Origin: Caldilineaceae bacterium
Lineage (GTDB): Bacteria; Chloroflexota; Anaerolineae; Caldilineales; Caldilineaceae
Length of the DNA stretch: 64,000 bases
Direction of reading: 5' to 3'
NCBI GenBank assembly: GCA_022824025.1
Contig: JAJEBF010000052.1
Location: forward strand, 1-64,000
This document shows positions 53,766-62,006 of this stretch, one piece after another; position 1 is the first letter of the stretch; every line of letters begins with the position of its first letter. The notes under the pieces were generated by a model. It was not told where the DNA came from, ran no database searches, and was given only the letters and a program-made list of their open reading frames with translations. The translations under genes and the position numbers were made by a program.

Positions 53766-54953
53766 CTACATCTCCTGCAAAATCGCGCCCAGCTTCGACA
53801 CCGCCTGGGCCAGTTCCTCTTTGCTGATCGTCAGCGGCGGCACAAAACGCAAAATCTTGTCCCCCGCGCTCAACAGAAGCAGTCCCGCCTCGTACCCCTT
53901 CTCCATCAACGGCCCTGCCTCGATATCCAACTCGATGCCGACGATCAACCCTCGGCCCCGTATCTCGAGAATGTGCGGACTGTTCAGCTCCGCCAGCAGC
54001 TCCATCAGATATTCGCCCTTCTCCTTCACGTCGGCCAGAAATTCCGGCTGCGACACGCGGTTTACCACCGTCGATGCCACGTGCGTGGTGAAAGGGTTGC
54101 CGGCAAAGGTGCTCGCATGATCGCCGGCATGGATCGTGTCCGCCACCTTCTGCTTCATCATAATCGCGCCGATCGGCAGACCGCCCGCCAGCGGCTTGGC
54201 CGCGCTCATCAGGTCCGGCTCAACGCCATATCCCTGGTACGCCCACAGGTCGCCGCTGCGCCCCAGGCCGCACTGCACTTCGTCAAAGATCAGAAGCGCT
54301 TCGTATTCGTCCGCCAGGTCCCGCAACCCCTGCAAAAACGCCGGCGTCGCCGGGTTGATGCCGCCTTCCCCCTGGATCGGCTCGACGATGATCGCGCATA
54401 CTTTGTCGCTCATCTGCGCGCGCGCGTCATCCAGGTCGTTGAACTTGGCGAACCGCACGCCCGGCATCAGCGGCTCGAACGGCTGCTGGTACTTCTCCCG
54501 CGGCGTGGCCGCCAGCGCCCCGAACAGCCGCCCGTGGAAGGCGTCGCTGAACGCCAGAATCTCATACTTGTCCTCGTGCCCGTGCTCGCGGGCGTACCGG
54601 CGGGCGAATTTGAACGCGCCCTCATTCGCGCTGGCCCCGCACAGACAGAAATGCACCTTGTCCGCGAAGCTGGTCTCGCACAGCTTCTTCGCCAGCTTCG
54701 TGTGCGGCTCAGTGTGGTACAGGTTGCTCGTGTGATACATGCCGCTGGAGGCAGCCTCCTTGATCGCCTGATCCACCTCCGCGTCGCTGTAACCAAGAAC
54801 GTTCACCGCGATGCCGGCCACCAGGTCCAGATAGGCCTTGCCCGTGCTGTCATACACCGTACAGCCCTCGCCCTTCGTCAGCACAAACGGGGGCCGCCCA
54901 AATACGCCAAGCACATAATCCTTTTCGTCCTGAATGATTTCCGCTGCGTTCAC
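53766..54953 (-). CDS. argD: Acetylornithine aminotransferase
   Basis: This class III PLP-dependent aminotransferase has about 395 residues. Motifs are VFGRPPFVLTKGEGCTVYDS at the N terminus, GASANEGAFKFARRYAREHG near 108, LIFDEVQCGLGRSGDLWAYQ near 222 and the PLP lysine in SAAKPLAGGLPIGAIMM near 254. It transfers the amino group to N-acetylglutamate semialdehyde. The start is taken as GTG 54953, after AGGAGGAG; the longer frame begins at 54992. It lies downstream of argB in the operon. Confidence 0.92.
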   Translation of the reverse strand: MNAAEIIQDEKDYVLGVFGRPPFVLTKGEGCTVYDSTGKAYLDLVAGIAVNVLGYSDAEVDQAIKEAASSGMYHTSNLYHTEPHTKLAKKLCETSFADKVHFCLCGASANEGAFKFARRYAREHGHEDKYEILAFSDAFHGRLFGALAATPREKYQQPFEPLMPGVRFAKFNDLDDARAQMSDKVCAIIVEPIQGEGGINPATPAFLQGLRDLADEYEALLIFDEVQCGLGRSGDLWAYQGYGVEPDLMSAAKPLAGGLPIGAIMMKQKVADTIHAGDHASTFAGNPFTTHVASTVVNRVSQPEFLADVKEKGEYLMELLAELNSPHILEIRGRGLIVGIELDIEAGPLMEKGYEAGLLLLSAGDKILRFVPPLTISKEELAQAVSKLGAILQEM

Positions 54954-55083
54954 TTTCTCCTCCTGATGCGTCTTATATGATTCGCGAACCACTCAACATT
55001 CCCGCCAGCCGCCCAACCTGAGGCAAGCCAGGCTGTCTCTCTCTCCGCACTCTCTTCTCGCCGTTGGGGCGCCAGCGCCGTCA

Positions 55084-55899
55084 CTATCCACTCGCCACCG
55101 CAGTGCCCCCGTCCTCCTGCACACCGGCCAGATTCGTAATGACCGCCTGTGTAACCCCGCGCCTGACCGCGTCTACCGCGCTCCTGACCTTCGGCACCAT
55201 GCCGCCGCTGATGCTCCCCTCCGCGATCCACTCCTCGCACTGACCGGCCGTGATGCCCCGCACAACCCGCCCGGCAATCAAAACACCGGGAACGTTGCTG
55301 ACAAAGATCAGCTTGAGCGCGCCCAGCGCAGCCGCAACCGCCGCCGCTACATGGTCCGCGTTCACATTGTAGCTGAGGCCGTCATACGCGCCCACACTGA
55401 TCGGGCTGATCACAGGCACAATCTCTGCCTCCAATAGCGTTGTCAGCAGCCCCGCGTCGACATCCTGCACCTCGCCTACCCGGCCCAAATCGCCCAGCGG
55501 ATGCCACATCTTCTCGACAAAAACCGTGCCGTCGTCGACCCCGCTGATGCCAGCCGCCCGCACGTCCTCCTTCACAAGCTGGCGCACAATCCGCTTGTTC
55601 ATCAGGCCGCTGAGCACCATCTCCGCCACGTCCAGGCTCTCCTCATCCGTCACCCGCAGCCCCTCGATAAAACGCGGCTCCAACCCCAACCGCTTCTGGA
55701 AATCTGCAATCGTCTTGCCGCCGCCATGCACAATGATCGGACTCCTGCCGTCCTGACGCAGGCTCTTCACCGCCTGCACCAGGCCAAACAGGAATGTCTC
55801 GTCGTCCAACTCATTTCCACCGACCTTGAGAACGACCACATGACGCCCCTTCTCCCCGGCCAGGTCAACGGTAAGCGGATCAGATTCACTCAGTTTCAT
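55084..55899 (-). CDS. argB: Acetylglutamate kinase
   Basis: This 271-residue amino-acid kinase-fold protein has the nucleotide site VVLKVGGNELDDETFLFGLV near 23 and the substrate loop IIVHGGGKTIADFQKRLGLE near 54. GLRVTDEESLDVAEMVLSG follows, then NVNADHVAAAVAAALGALKL near 173, and GGMVPKVRSAVDAVRRGVTQ near 231. It phosphorylates N-acetylglutamate and is often the arginine feedback target; the basic N-terminal helix seen in Arg-sensitive hexamers is not evident. Confidence 0.93.
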   Translation of the reverse strand: MKLSESDPLTVDLAGEKGRHVVVLKVGGNELDDETFLFGLVQAVKSLRQDGRSPIIVHGGGKTIADFQKRLGLEPRFIEGLRVTDEESLDVAEMVLSGLMNKRIVRQLVKEDVRAAGISGVDDGTVFVEKMWHPLGDLGRVGEVQDVDAGLLTTLLEAEIVPVISPISVGAYDGLSYNVNADHVAAAVAAALGALKLIFVSNVPGVLIAGRVVRGITAGQCEEWIAEGSISGGMVPKVRSAVDAVRRGVTQAVITNLAGVQEDGGTAVASG

Positions 55900-56075
55900 A
55901 AAAATGCCTCGTCACAGACTTGGGTTCATTAACAATATAGAAAAAGCCATCCCAAATGTGTCAAAAAACGACCGTCCCCGCCACCCACAAACCACTGCGC
56001 GTCCCTGCGCGGACAAAGAGGTGTTCAGGTGTTCCTTGGCGCTCCTTCGCGGATCAAAAGCGGCCAAAGTATCCC

Positions 56076-56864
56076 TCAGGCGCGGAAGTCCACCCGCGCC
56101 GCCTTCCTCTGCCGCATTACCTCGTATGCCAGCGTCGCCGCCGCCGCAGTCGTGCCCAGAGACGGTTCATATTCACCCCGGTCGTACGGAATCCGCAAAC
56201 GCAAATCGGCCTGCCTCGCAAACGAACGGGTTACGCCCCGCTTCTCGCCGCCAATCAACAGAAAAAGCGGGCCGCTCAGATCAGCCTCATCCACCGGGAT
56301 CGCGTCCTCCTTCTGGGCGCACGCAACCGCCAGCCCCCGCTCGCCATAGAACGCCGCCGCCTCGGCAACCGTCTCCGCCACCGCCAGCGGCATCAACTCC
56401 GACGCCCCCGCCGAAGCCCGCGCCACCGTTGCCGCCGCGCTCATCCAATTGCGGGGCCGCAGCGCCACCCCGTGCGCGCCCATCGCATACAGCGCGCGCA
56501 ACGCCTGACCGAAGTTGAACGGGTCTTCTATCCCATCCAGCATCACAACAAATGCCGCGCGACACCCGCCAGGCAGCAACTCCTCCAACTGAACAAAACG
56601 CCGCTCACCCGCCTCGGCCGCAATGCCCCCGTGGGATCTGCCCTCGGTCACGGCGTCAATCTCCGACGCCCCCACCAGGACAACCGGCACACCCGCCTCC
56701 CGCGCCCTGTGTCCCAGCCAGCGCATCCCCCGGTCCTGCCGGCCTTCGCGCAGCAACACACGGCGTACATGACGATACGGAGAACGCAGCGCCGCCGCCA
56801 CCGAGATCCTGCCCTCCAGGAAAACCGACGTCTCCCGTTCGCTCAACCCCCGACCAGATTCCAC
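56076..56864 (-). CDS. SpoU/TrmH-family RNA 2'-O-methyltransferase
   Basis: This 262-residue protein has a short N-terminal RNA-binding part (EGRISVAAALRSPYRHVRRV) and the SPOUT catalytic domain with motif 1 LDGIEDPFNFGQALRALYAM near 109, motif 2 FLLIGGEKRGVTRSF near 206 and motif 3 EYEPSLGTTAAAATLAYEVM near 238. Motif 3 deviates from the usual SLNVSVA: SLGTTAA lacks the common Asn. It lies between argC and argB on the same strand, an odd place for an RNA-modifying enzyme. The start used is GTG 56864. Confidence 0.82.
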   Translation of the reverse strand: MESGRGLSERETSVFLEGRISVAAALRSPYRHVRRVLLREGRQDRGMRWLGHRAREAGVPVVLVGASEIDAVTEGRSHGGIAAEAGERRFVQLEELLPGGCRAAFVVMLDGIEDPFNFGQALRALYAMGAHGVALRPRNWMSAAATVARASAGASELMPLAVAETVAEAAAFYGERGLAVACAQKEDAIPVDEADLSGPLFLLIGGEKRGVTRSFARQADLRLRIPYDRGEYEPSLGTTAAAATLAYEVMRQRKAARVDFRA

Positions 56865-56991
56865 TCGTTTTCGGCTTCCCCGGCGATGTCCATGTCTGCA
56901 GAGGACTGCCTGCCGCCCCCTGCCAGATCCAGTCTAACGGGTTGCGGGCGGATACCGAAAACTGAACGCTGTCGACGCCCCCCGATGAGAG

Positions 56992-58026
56992 CTACTGCAG
57001 GCCCGCTGTCTCGTCCAATCCCACGGCGATGTTGTAGTTCTGAACCGCCTGCCCGCTGCCGCCCTTGATCAAATTGTCGATCGAGGCCGTGATCACATAC
57101 TCGCCGCTGTCCGGCATTTGCGGGTCCGCCGGCGTGATGCCGATTGCGCAGCGATTGGTGCCCACCGTGTGCGCCAGGCTGGCCTGCTCGCCCGCCGGCA
57201 ACAGATGGACAAACGGTTCGCCGCTGTAGTTCTCCGCGTAAAGCTCGCGAATCTGCTCCTCTGTCACCCCTGCCGCCGCGTCCACGTACATCGTGCTCAA
57301 GATGCCCCGGTTCACCGGCAAGAGATGGGGCGTGAACAAAAACCTGTGGCCGCGCCCCTCTCCGTTGGCCGCGCCCAACACCTGCTCCATCTCGGAGATA
57401 TGCCGGTGCCGGTGCCCCACGTTGTAAGGCGTTATGTTCTCGTTGGCTTCCACAAACTGGTAGGTCAGGTTCGTCTTGCGGCCCGCTCCCGATATGCCGC
57501 TCTTGCTGTCGATGATCACCCGCTCTCCCAGCCAGCCCGCCTTGGCCAGCGGGTACAGCCCCAGATTGACGCTGGTGGGATAGCAGCCGGGATTGGCGAT
57601 CAACCGGGCCCCGCCCAGCTCGCTGCGGTACAGCTCGCACAGCCCGTAACGGGCCTCGGCGCACAGTTCCGGCGCGCTGTGTTCAATGCCGTACCAGCGC
57701 TTATAGACCTCCACATCCTTCAAACGAAAGTCCGCGCTCAGGTCGATTACGCGCACGCCCGCGGCATAGAAGCGTTTCACCGCCTCCATCGACTCCGCAT
57801 GGGGCAAACACAGAAAAACGACATCCACCGCATCAGCGCGCAGATAAGCATCCTCCAGCGTGATCAACGTGTAGTCCCACGGCGTGCTGAATACCTGGTT
57901 GAAGCGCTTGCCTGCATTGCGCTCGCTCGTCAGCCAGCCCACCTCAAGCTCCGGATGCCGGTGAATCAAAGTGATCAACTCGTATCCGATATAGCCTGTC
58001 GCGCCGGCGATTCCTGCCTTTTTCAT
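56992..58026 (-). CDS. argC: N-acetyl-gamma-glutamyl-phosphate reductase
   Basis: This 344-residue protein has the NADP motif KAGIAGATGYIGYELITLIH at 3-22, the catalytic cysteine in ARLIANPGCYPTSVNLGLYP near 140-160 and HRHRHISEMEQVLG near 205. It reduces N-acetylglutamyl phosphate to the semialdehyde. The ATG at 58026 is preceded by GACAGGAG. It is the first structural gene of the operon and stands 166 bases downstream of a terminator hairpin in its leader. Confidence 0.94.
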   Translation of the reverse strand: MKKAGIAGATGYIGYELITLIHRHPELEVGWLTSERNAGKRFNQVFSTPWDYTLITLEDAYLRADAVDVVFLCLPHAESMEAVKRFYAAGVRVIDLSADFRLKDVEVYKRWYGIEHSAPELCAEARYGLCELYRSELGGARLIANPGCYPTSVNLGLYPLAKAGWLGERVIIDSKSGISGAGRKTNLTYQFVEANENITPYNVGHRHRHISEMEQVLGAANGEGRGHRFLFTPHLLPVNRGILSTMYVDAAAGVTEEQIRELYAENYSGEPFVHLLPAGEQASLAHTVGTNRCAIGITPADPQMPDSGEYVITASIDNLIKGGSGQAVQNYNIAVGLDETAGLQ

Positions 58027-58191
58027 CTCCTGTCTCCCGATCTCAATCTATGTAAGGGTCGCATCCTGATACAATTGTTGCGCTTGTCGAGCCCACTCGG
58101 AACCCGTCCCCCCGAATGCACCCCGGCAGCCCAGGTCTGTCGAATGCGGCAATGCCGAACGCGCCGCAACGGCCCTCTACGCGCGCAGTAC

Positions 58192-58218
58192 AAAAAAAGC
58201 CCCCCGTCCGGGGAGCTT
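58192..58218 (-). terminator. Intrinsic terminator in the argC leader (attenuator)
   Basis: On the minus strand AAGCTCCCC, loop GGAC and GGGGGGCTT form a stem with one mismatch, followed by a run of T. It is 65 bases downstream of the leader-peptide stop and 166 bases before the argC start, so it would stop most transcripts before the operon unless an alternative fold forms. An upstream segment with GGG and TTT tracts (58237-58250) can pair with its 5' arm, which is a candidate antiterminator. Confidence 0.8.
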
Positions 58219-58264
58219 TGCAATCGGCTGATTCCCGCTGAGGAAACCCGGCCCACGCGCAAAT

Positions 58265-58283
58265 GCCCAGACGGATGTCTGGC
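58265..58283 (-). promoter_or_regulatory. Hairpin just after the leader-peptide stop
   Basis: GCCAGAC, loop ATCC and GTCTGGGC form a stem of at least 6 bp immediately after the TAG of the Arg-rich ORF. Its position matches the pause or switch hairpin of leader-peptide attenuators. Confidence 0.6.
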
Positions 58284-58336
58284 TATTGGCGGGCACGCCT
58301 CCTCAACTGGGTACTGCTGTCACTGGTTGGCTTCAT
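58283..58336 (-). CDS. Arginine-rich leader peptide of the arg operon
   Basis: This 17-codon ORF (MKPTSDSSTQLRRRARQ, stop TAG) lies between a consensus promoter and the leader terminator. Four of its last six codons are Arg (AGG, AGG, CGT, then CGC after GCC), and the stop is followed directly by a strong hairpin (58265-58283). The DNA of the Arg codons (TTGAGGA) can also pair with TCCTCA at 58237-58246, so a stalled ribosome would change the downstream fold. This is the hallmark of ribosome-mediated attenuation as in trp and his operons. The ribosome site is modest (GAAGAAG). The peptide itself is probably of no use. Confidence 0.75.
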   Translation of the reverse strand: MKPTSDSSTQLRRRARQ

Positions 58337-58373
58337 GCTTGCTTCTTCAGTGTGAAGAGTCAATCTCACAGAC

Positions 58374-58402
58374 AGTCTAGCACGCGCCCCTTGCGCTGTC
58401 AA
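58374..58402 (-). promoter_or_regulatory. Sigma-70 promoter of the arg leader
   Basis: TTGACA (58402-58397) is followed after exactly 17 bases by TAGACT (58379-58374), about 37 bases before the leader-peptide ATG. The start point would be near 58367, so the leader ORF lies at the 5' end of the transcript. Confidence 0.75.
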
Positions 58403-58473
58403 ACGCCTTCACATCCGAAATGCATTCGATACGCCCCCAAAAACAGGTCAAAAATACAATCGAAACCGCAATG

Positions 58474-58947
58474 TCAATCGAGGTCGACCATACGCAGCTC
58501 GGTGGAAATATCGATGCTGCCTTCAAGACTGCGCGCCACAGGGCAGAACTGCGCATGAAACCCGTGCACCCGTTCCGCAGTCTCGCGCTGATCAGGCGCC
58601 ACTTTCAGTGTATAGGCGGCGTGAATCCGCTTGATCACCAGTACATTGCCGTCCTTTTCGATCTCAGCTTCCACGTCGGCTGTCAGGTAGCCCTCGCCCG
58701 CAGGTATCTTGCGCGCCTCCAGCGCGCCCCCGAAGGTGCCGGTCAGTCAGCCGCCGGTCGCTGCCGTGACATAATCAAGCGTCGTGGCATGAGGCTCGTG
58801 GACGGCTGTGTCCACGCCGTAATGCTCAGCCACCTCCGACTGGACGCCAAACTTGGTAGGCCCCTCTTCCGCCGGCAGATAAGCCCTGCGCAACGGCCCT
58901 TTCACCCGCTCGATGCGCACTTTCGAACGATATGCCACATCCGCCAT
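58474..58947 (-). CDS. OsmC-family peroxiredoxin-like protein with in-frame TGA at the catalytic Cys (probable selenoprotein)
   Basis: ATG 58947 follows TGAGGAGAAG. The frame reads MADVAYRSKVRIERVKGPLR through HATTLDYVTAATGG, then TGA (58749-58747, codon 67), then LTGTFGGALEARKIPAGEGY without any shift to a normal end at 58474 (total 157 residues). In this OsmC subfamily the motif is GGCLT, where the Cys reduces peroxides. The second conserved Cys (Cys135 in FCPVARSLEG) is present. Both sides of the TGA are well conserved and in one frame, so selenocysteine is the best reading. A nonsense mutation or sequencing error (TGC to TGA) is the alternative. A hairpin suited to a bacterial SECIS follows the TGA. 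Confidence 0.8.
58711..58749 (-). promoter_or_regulatory. Candidate bacterial SECIS element
   Basis: Starting 19 bases after the TGA, GCGCGC, loop TGGAG and GCGCGC form a 6-bp stem (58727-58711). The loop begins 25 bases from the TGA and has G as its second base, within the spacing and loop rules known for bacterial SECIS elements. The GC-rich context means that some hairpin is expected by chance, so folding and conservation need testing. Confidence 0.55.
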
Positions 58948-59259
58948 TTCTCTTCTCCTCAGTATGAAATTTTACGATTGCTCCGCGAACCCTGCGCGAT
59001 TCCTCACGCGACCGGCGCCTCAACGCCGCCGCGCCCCAACCAGACCGCCAGGACCCTGCCCGGCAACGACAGGCGCCAGAACGACGTGCAACATAAACAC
59101 TGCGATCAGCCCAGCCTATTGTATGTGGGAGGCGCCGAGACAGCAAACTGATTCACCAGAACTGTGGCTGCGCCGCCGATTTAAGCAAAAACCCCAAACT
59201 GGGAGGCGACCACAAGGGTGGATTGCAAACATTTCGCAACCGAAAAACCAGATAGGGTA

Positions 59260-59288
59260 TTGAAAATGCCCAATCCGCGTGCTATACT
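59260..59288 (+). promoter_or_regulatory. Sigma-70 promoter upstream of the methyltransferase gene
   Basis: TTGAAA (59260-59265) is followed after 17 bases by TATACT (59283-59288). The next supported gene on this strand starts at 59503, which leaves a leader of about 200 bases containing the parS-like site. Confidence 0.7.
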
Positions 59289-59349
59289 GTAGGAATGCGC
59301 GCGGGGGCGCAGACTCTATTTCAGATTTCTCAACACCAGACCCTGTGGA

Positions 59350-59365
59350 TGTTTCACATGAAACA
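59350..59365. other. parS-like ParB-binding site
   Basis: TGTTTCACATGAAACA differs by one or two bases from the bacterial parS consensus TGTTNCACGTGAAACA, with both half-site arms intact. parS sites cluster near the replication origin, and gyrB and rpoD nearby are compatible with that. The preceding TGTGGAT (59345-59351) is a partial DnaA-box match. Confidence 0.6.
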
Positions 59366-59502
59366 TCTGCCGCCTCGCATCCGTCCCTATAACAGGATGC
59401 GCCAGAAGAAAGGCGGACGCGGCGCACACATCGTTGCGCCAAAATCCTTCTGACGGCCGGAATCCTTCAATACTGGATTCCCGATCACCCGGAGTGGCCC
59501 GC

Positions 59503-60495
59503 ATGTCGGCAAACAACCTGGCTGCAGCAAACTGCGCAGCAATCGAAAAGCCGAATAACAAGGCCCATGCCGCCGCGCCAGCCAGCATCCCTGTGATCGA
59601 CTACGAAGGCAGCGGCTACCGCCAGGACTTCTGGGAAGGCCAGGGACGCGATTACGAGGATGCCGTCGAACGCATCGCCCTCCAACGCCTCCTGCCCGCG
59701 CAAGGCGGCCGCATCGCCGAAATCGGCGCCGGATTTGGCCGCCTCGCCGATCTTTACCTCGGCTACGACCAAATCGTGCTCTTCGACTACAGCCGGACAA
59801 TGCTGGCCGACGCAGTGCGCAATTGGGGTCACGACAACCGCTTTGTCTTCGTCGCAGGCAATCTGTACCAGATGCCCCTCGCCAAAGGCACGCTCGACTC
59901 CCTCGTCATGGTGCGCGTGATGCACCATCTCGCCGATGTGCCCGCCGCGCTCAACCAGCTGCAGCCGCTCCTGCATCAACGTAGCGCCGCCGTACTCGAA
60001 TATGCCAACAAACGCAACCTGAAAGCCGTCCTGCGCTGGCTCACTCGAAAACAGCCCTGGTCACCCTTTGACCCAACGCCGCTCGAATTCGTCGCCATGA
60101 ACTTTGACTTTCATCCCGGATGGATGGCCGCGCAACTCAAGAATGCCGGCCTGCACGTGGAGAAACGCTTCGGCGCTTCCCATTTCCGTCTGCCAGCGCT
60201 CAAAAACAATATCCCGGCCAATCTGCTCGCCCGTCTGGACAGCCGCCTCTTTCGCATCGGCGGCAAATTCCCCCTTGCGCCCAGCGTCTTCGTACGCGCG
60301 GCTGCCCCAGACGCCGCAGAACAACCGCAACCTGAAGCAAGCACGGGCGACGCCAGCCCAGCCCTGCTGTTCCGCTGCCCAGCCTGCGCAACCCATCCCT
60401 TGGTTGCCGCTGGCCCGGAACAGCTCCAGTGCCCGACCTGTACCCGTCAGTTCGGGCAAACAGATCGCATCTGGGATTTCAAACTCCCAGCATAA
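59503..60495 (+). CDS. Class I SAM-dependent methyltransferase with C-terminal zinc ribbon
   Basis: The start is taken at ATG 59503 (MSANNLAAANC), giving about 330 residues. SAM motif I is GGRIAEIGAGFGRLADLYLG, followed by IVLFDYSRTMLADAV, VFVAGNLYQMPLAKGTLDSL and the HHLADVPAAL motif. The C-terminal 45 residues form a Trm112-like zinc ribbon (LFRCPACATHPLVAAGPEQL, QCPTCTRQFG). It belongs to a large group methylating small molecules, lipids or sugars; the substrate is unknown. Promoter and parS-like site lie upstream. Confidence 0.82.
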   Translation: MSANNLAAANCAAIEKPNNKAHAAAPASIPVIDYEGSGYRQDFWEGQGRDYEDAVERIALQRLLPAQGGRIAEIGAGFGRLADLYLGYDQIVLFDYSRTMLADAVRNWGHDNRFVFVAGNLYQMPLAKGTLDSLVMVRVMHHLADVPAALNQLQPLLHQRSAAVLEYANKRNLKAVLRWLTRKQPWSPFDPTPLEFVAMNFDFHPGWMAAQLKNAGLHVEKRFGASHFRLPALKNNIPANLLARLDSRLFRIGGKFPLAPSVFVRAAAPDAAEQPQPEASTGDASPALLFRCPACATHPLVAAGPEQLQCPTCTRQFGQTDRIWDFKLPA

Positions 60496-60576
60496 CCCTT
60501 TCGCATGCAGTTGGCAGGGGCCGCGCGCGAAAGGTACCCCCACACGATTCGCCCCAATCGTAGTTGGGCCATTTGA

Positions 60577-60602
60577 GATGCACTCTACGGTAGAGACGCA
60601 TC
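60577..60602. repeat. Small palindrome upstream of rpoD
   Basis: GATGC, CTCTAC, one base, GTAGAG and GCATC form a nested hairpin in the gap before the sigma factor gene. The GTAGAGACGCAT core resembles a dispersed palindrome seen in several bacterial genomes (from memory). It may be a MITE relic or part of the rpoD leader. Confidence 0.4.
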
Positions 60603-60718
60603 GCCCAATGGTAAATTGACCTTCACTTGTATATCGCTACGCGCCAACGACGACGCCTGGCCGCCTCGTGTCCGGCCAACCGCGCTCAGCGTAACTTTCA
60701 TTCACAAAAGGGGTGACG

Positions 60719-61984
60719 ATGGCTGAAGAAATGCTCTTGACCAAGGAACCGAAACAAGAACAGACGCAGGGACGCAACGGGAATTCAAAGATATCCACGC
60801 CCCAAAATGGCGCGGCGCCTGCCCACTTGCAGTTCTCCAGTCCGCAAGAGACCCTCGCCCATCTGCTCAAACTCGGTCGCGAAAAGGGCTTTGTCAGCTA
60901 CGATGAAGTGCTGCAAGTTATGCCCGAAGCCGAAAATAATATCGAACAACTGGATGACATCTTTGCATCCCTCCTCGATCAGGGCATCTCCGTCGGACAG
61001 GCCAAAGAGGACCTGACCACCGGAGAAAAGAAAGACCCCGCCGACAATGTGACTGAGGATGAATTCGATCTCAGCCAGATCGAAATCGATGACTCCATCA
61101 GCCTCTACCTCAAGGAAATCGGCCGCGTCCCGCTGCTCACCGCCGCCGAAGAGGTCGACCTCGCCAAACGCATGGAGGCCGGCCGCGATTCCCGCCACCG
61201 GCTCGATCATGAACAGGTGGAATGGGAAGAACGCGAACAACTGCTCTGGTTGGTGCGCGACGGCCGCTCCGCGCAAGAACACCTGATCAAGGCCAACAGC
61301 CGCCTCGTCGTCAGCGTCGCCAAAAAGTATGTCGGACGCGGCGTCCCCTTCCTGGACCTGATCCAGGAAGGCAATATCGGCCTCATTCGCGCGGTCAATA
61401 AGTTCGACTACTGCCGGGGCTACAAGTTCAGCACCTACGCCACCTGGTGGATCCGGCAAGCAGTCACACGCGCCATCGCCGACCAGGGCCGCACAATTCG
61501 CGTCCCAGTGCATATGTACGAACAGATCAACCGCCTGACCCGCACCAGCCGGCAGCTCGTGCAGGAACTGGGCCGCGACCCAACCACCGAAGAAATCGCC
61601 GAAGAACTGGGCGTAACCCCGCGCAAGGTCGAACACATCATGCGCGTCAGCCAGCGGCCTCTCAGCCTGGAAATGCCCGTCGGTGAGGAAGAAGACAGCT
61701 ACCTGGGCGACTTTATCGAGGACGAAGAAGCCGACAGCCCCCAGGATTCCGCCGGCCGTCAGATCCTGCGCGAGGTGATCGACGAAATCTTCCAGAGCCT
61801 GACACCGCGCGAAGTGCGTATCCTGCAACTCCGCTTCGGACTGGTCGACGGCTACAACTATACGCTCGAAGAGGTCGGCAGAAAGTTCGGCGTAACACGC
61901 GAACGGATCCGCCAAATCGAGGCCCAGGCCCTCAGCCGGCTGCGCCATCCCAGCCGCAGCCGCCGCCTGCGCGACTACCTCTAA
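60719..61984 (+). CDS. rpoD: Primary RNA polymerase sigma factor (RpoD/SigA)
   Basis: This sigma factor has about 421 residues from ATG 60719 (an in-frame GTG lies at 60713), after AAAGGGGTGACG. A low-complexity N terminus leads to a region 1.1-like part (about 40-95). Region 1.2 follows (DDSISLYLKEIGRVPLLTAA), then regions 2.1-2.4 (SRLVVSVAKKYVGRGVPFLD, GYKFSTYATWWIRQAVTRAI), region 3 (PTTEEIAEELGVTPRKVEHI), and 4.1-4.2 ending VGRKFGVTRERIRQIEAQAL. The -10 recognition residues of region 2.4 are those of the primary factor. A stable hairpin follows. Confidence 0.95.
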   Translation: MAEEMLLTKEPKQEQTQGRNGNSKISTPQNGAAPAHLQFSSPQETLAHLLKLGREKGFVSYDEVLQVMPEAENNIEQLDDIFASLLDQGISVGQAKEDLTTGEKKDPADNVTEDEFDLSQIEIDDSISLYLKEIGRVPLLTAAEEVDLAKRMEAGRDSRHRLDHEQVEWEEREQLLWLVRDGRSAQEHLIKANSRLVVSVAKKYVGRGVPFLDLIQEGNIGLIRAVNKFDYCRGYKFSTYATWWIRQAVTRAIADQGRTIRVPVHMYEQINRLTRTSRQLVQELGRDPTTEEIAEELGVTPRKVEHIMRVSQRPLSLEMPVGEEEDSYLGDFIEDEEADSPQDSAGRQILREVIDEIFQSLTPREVRILQLRFGLVDGYNYTLEEVGRKFGVTRERIRQIEAQALSRLRHPSRSRRLRDYL

Positions 61985-62006
61985 CCGCAAGAAGAGAGTG
62001 AAGAGA

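Noticed and set aside
58192..58402. T-box or guanidine-type riboswitch upstream of argC
   Set aside because: The T-box core (GGTGG..ACCGCG) is absent and no known riboswitch core was found; the Arg-codon ORF explains the leader better.
58747..58749. In-frame TGA of the OsmC gene as a plain nonsense mutation
   Set aside because: It falls exactly on the redox Cys codon, the rest of the frame is undamaged and a hairpin follows; kept as the alternative explanation rather than the main call.
60496..60718. Possible tRNA or small RNA before rpoD
   Set aside because: Only a small palindrome is present; no cloverleaf, anticodon arm or known RNA core could be recognised.
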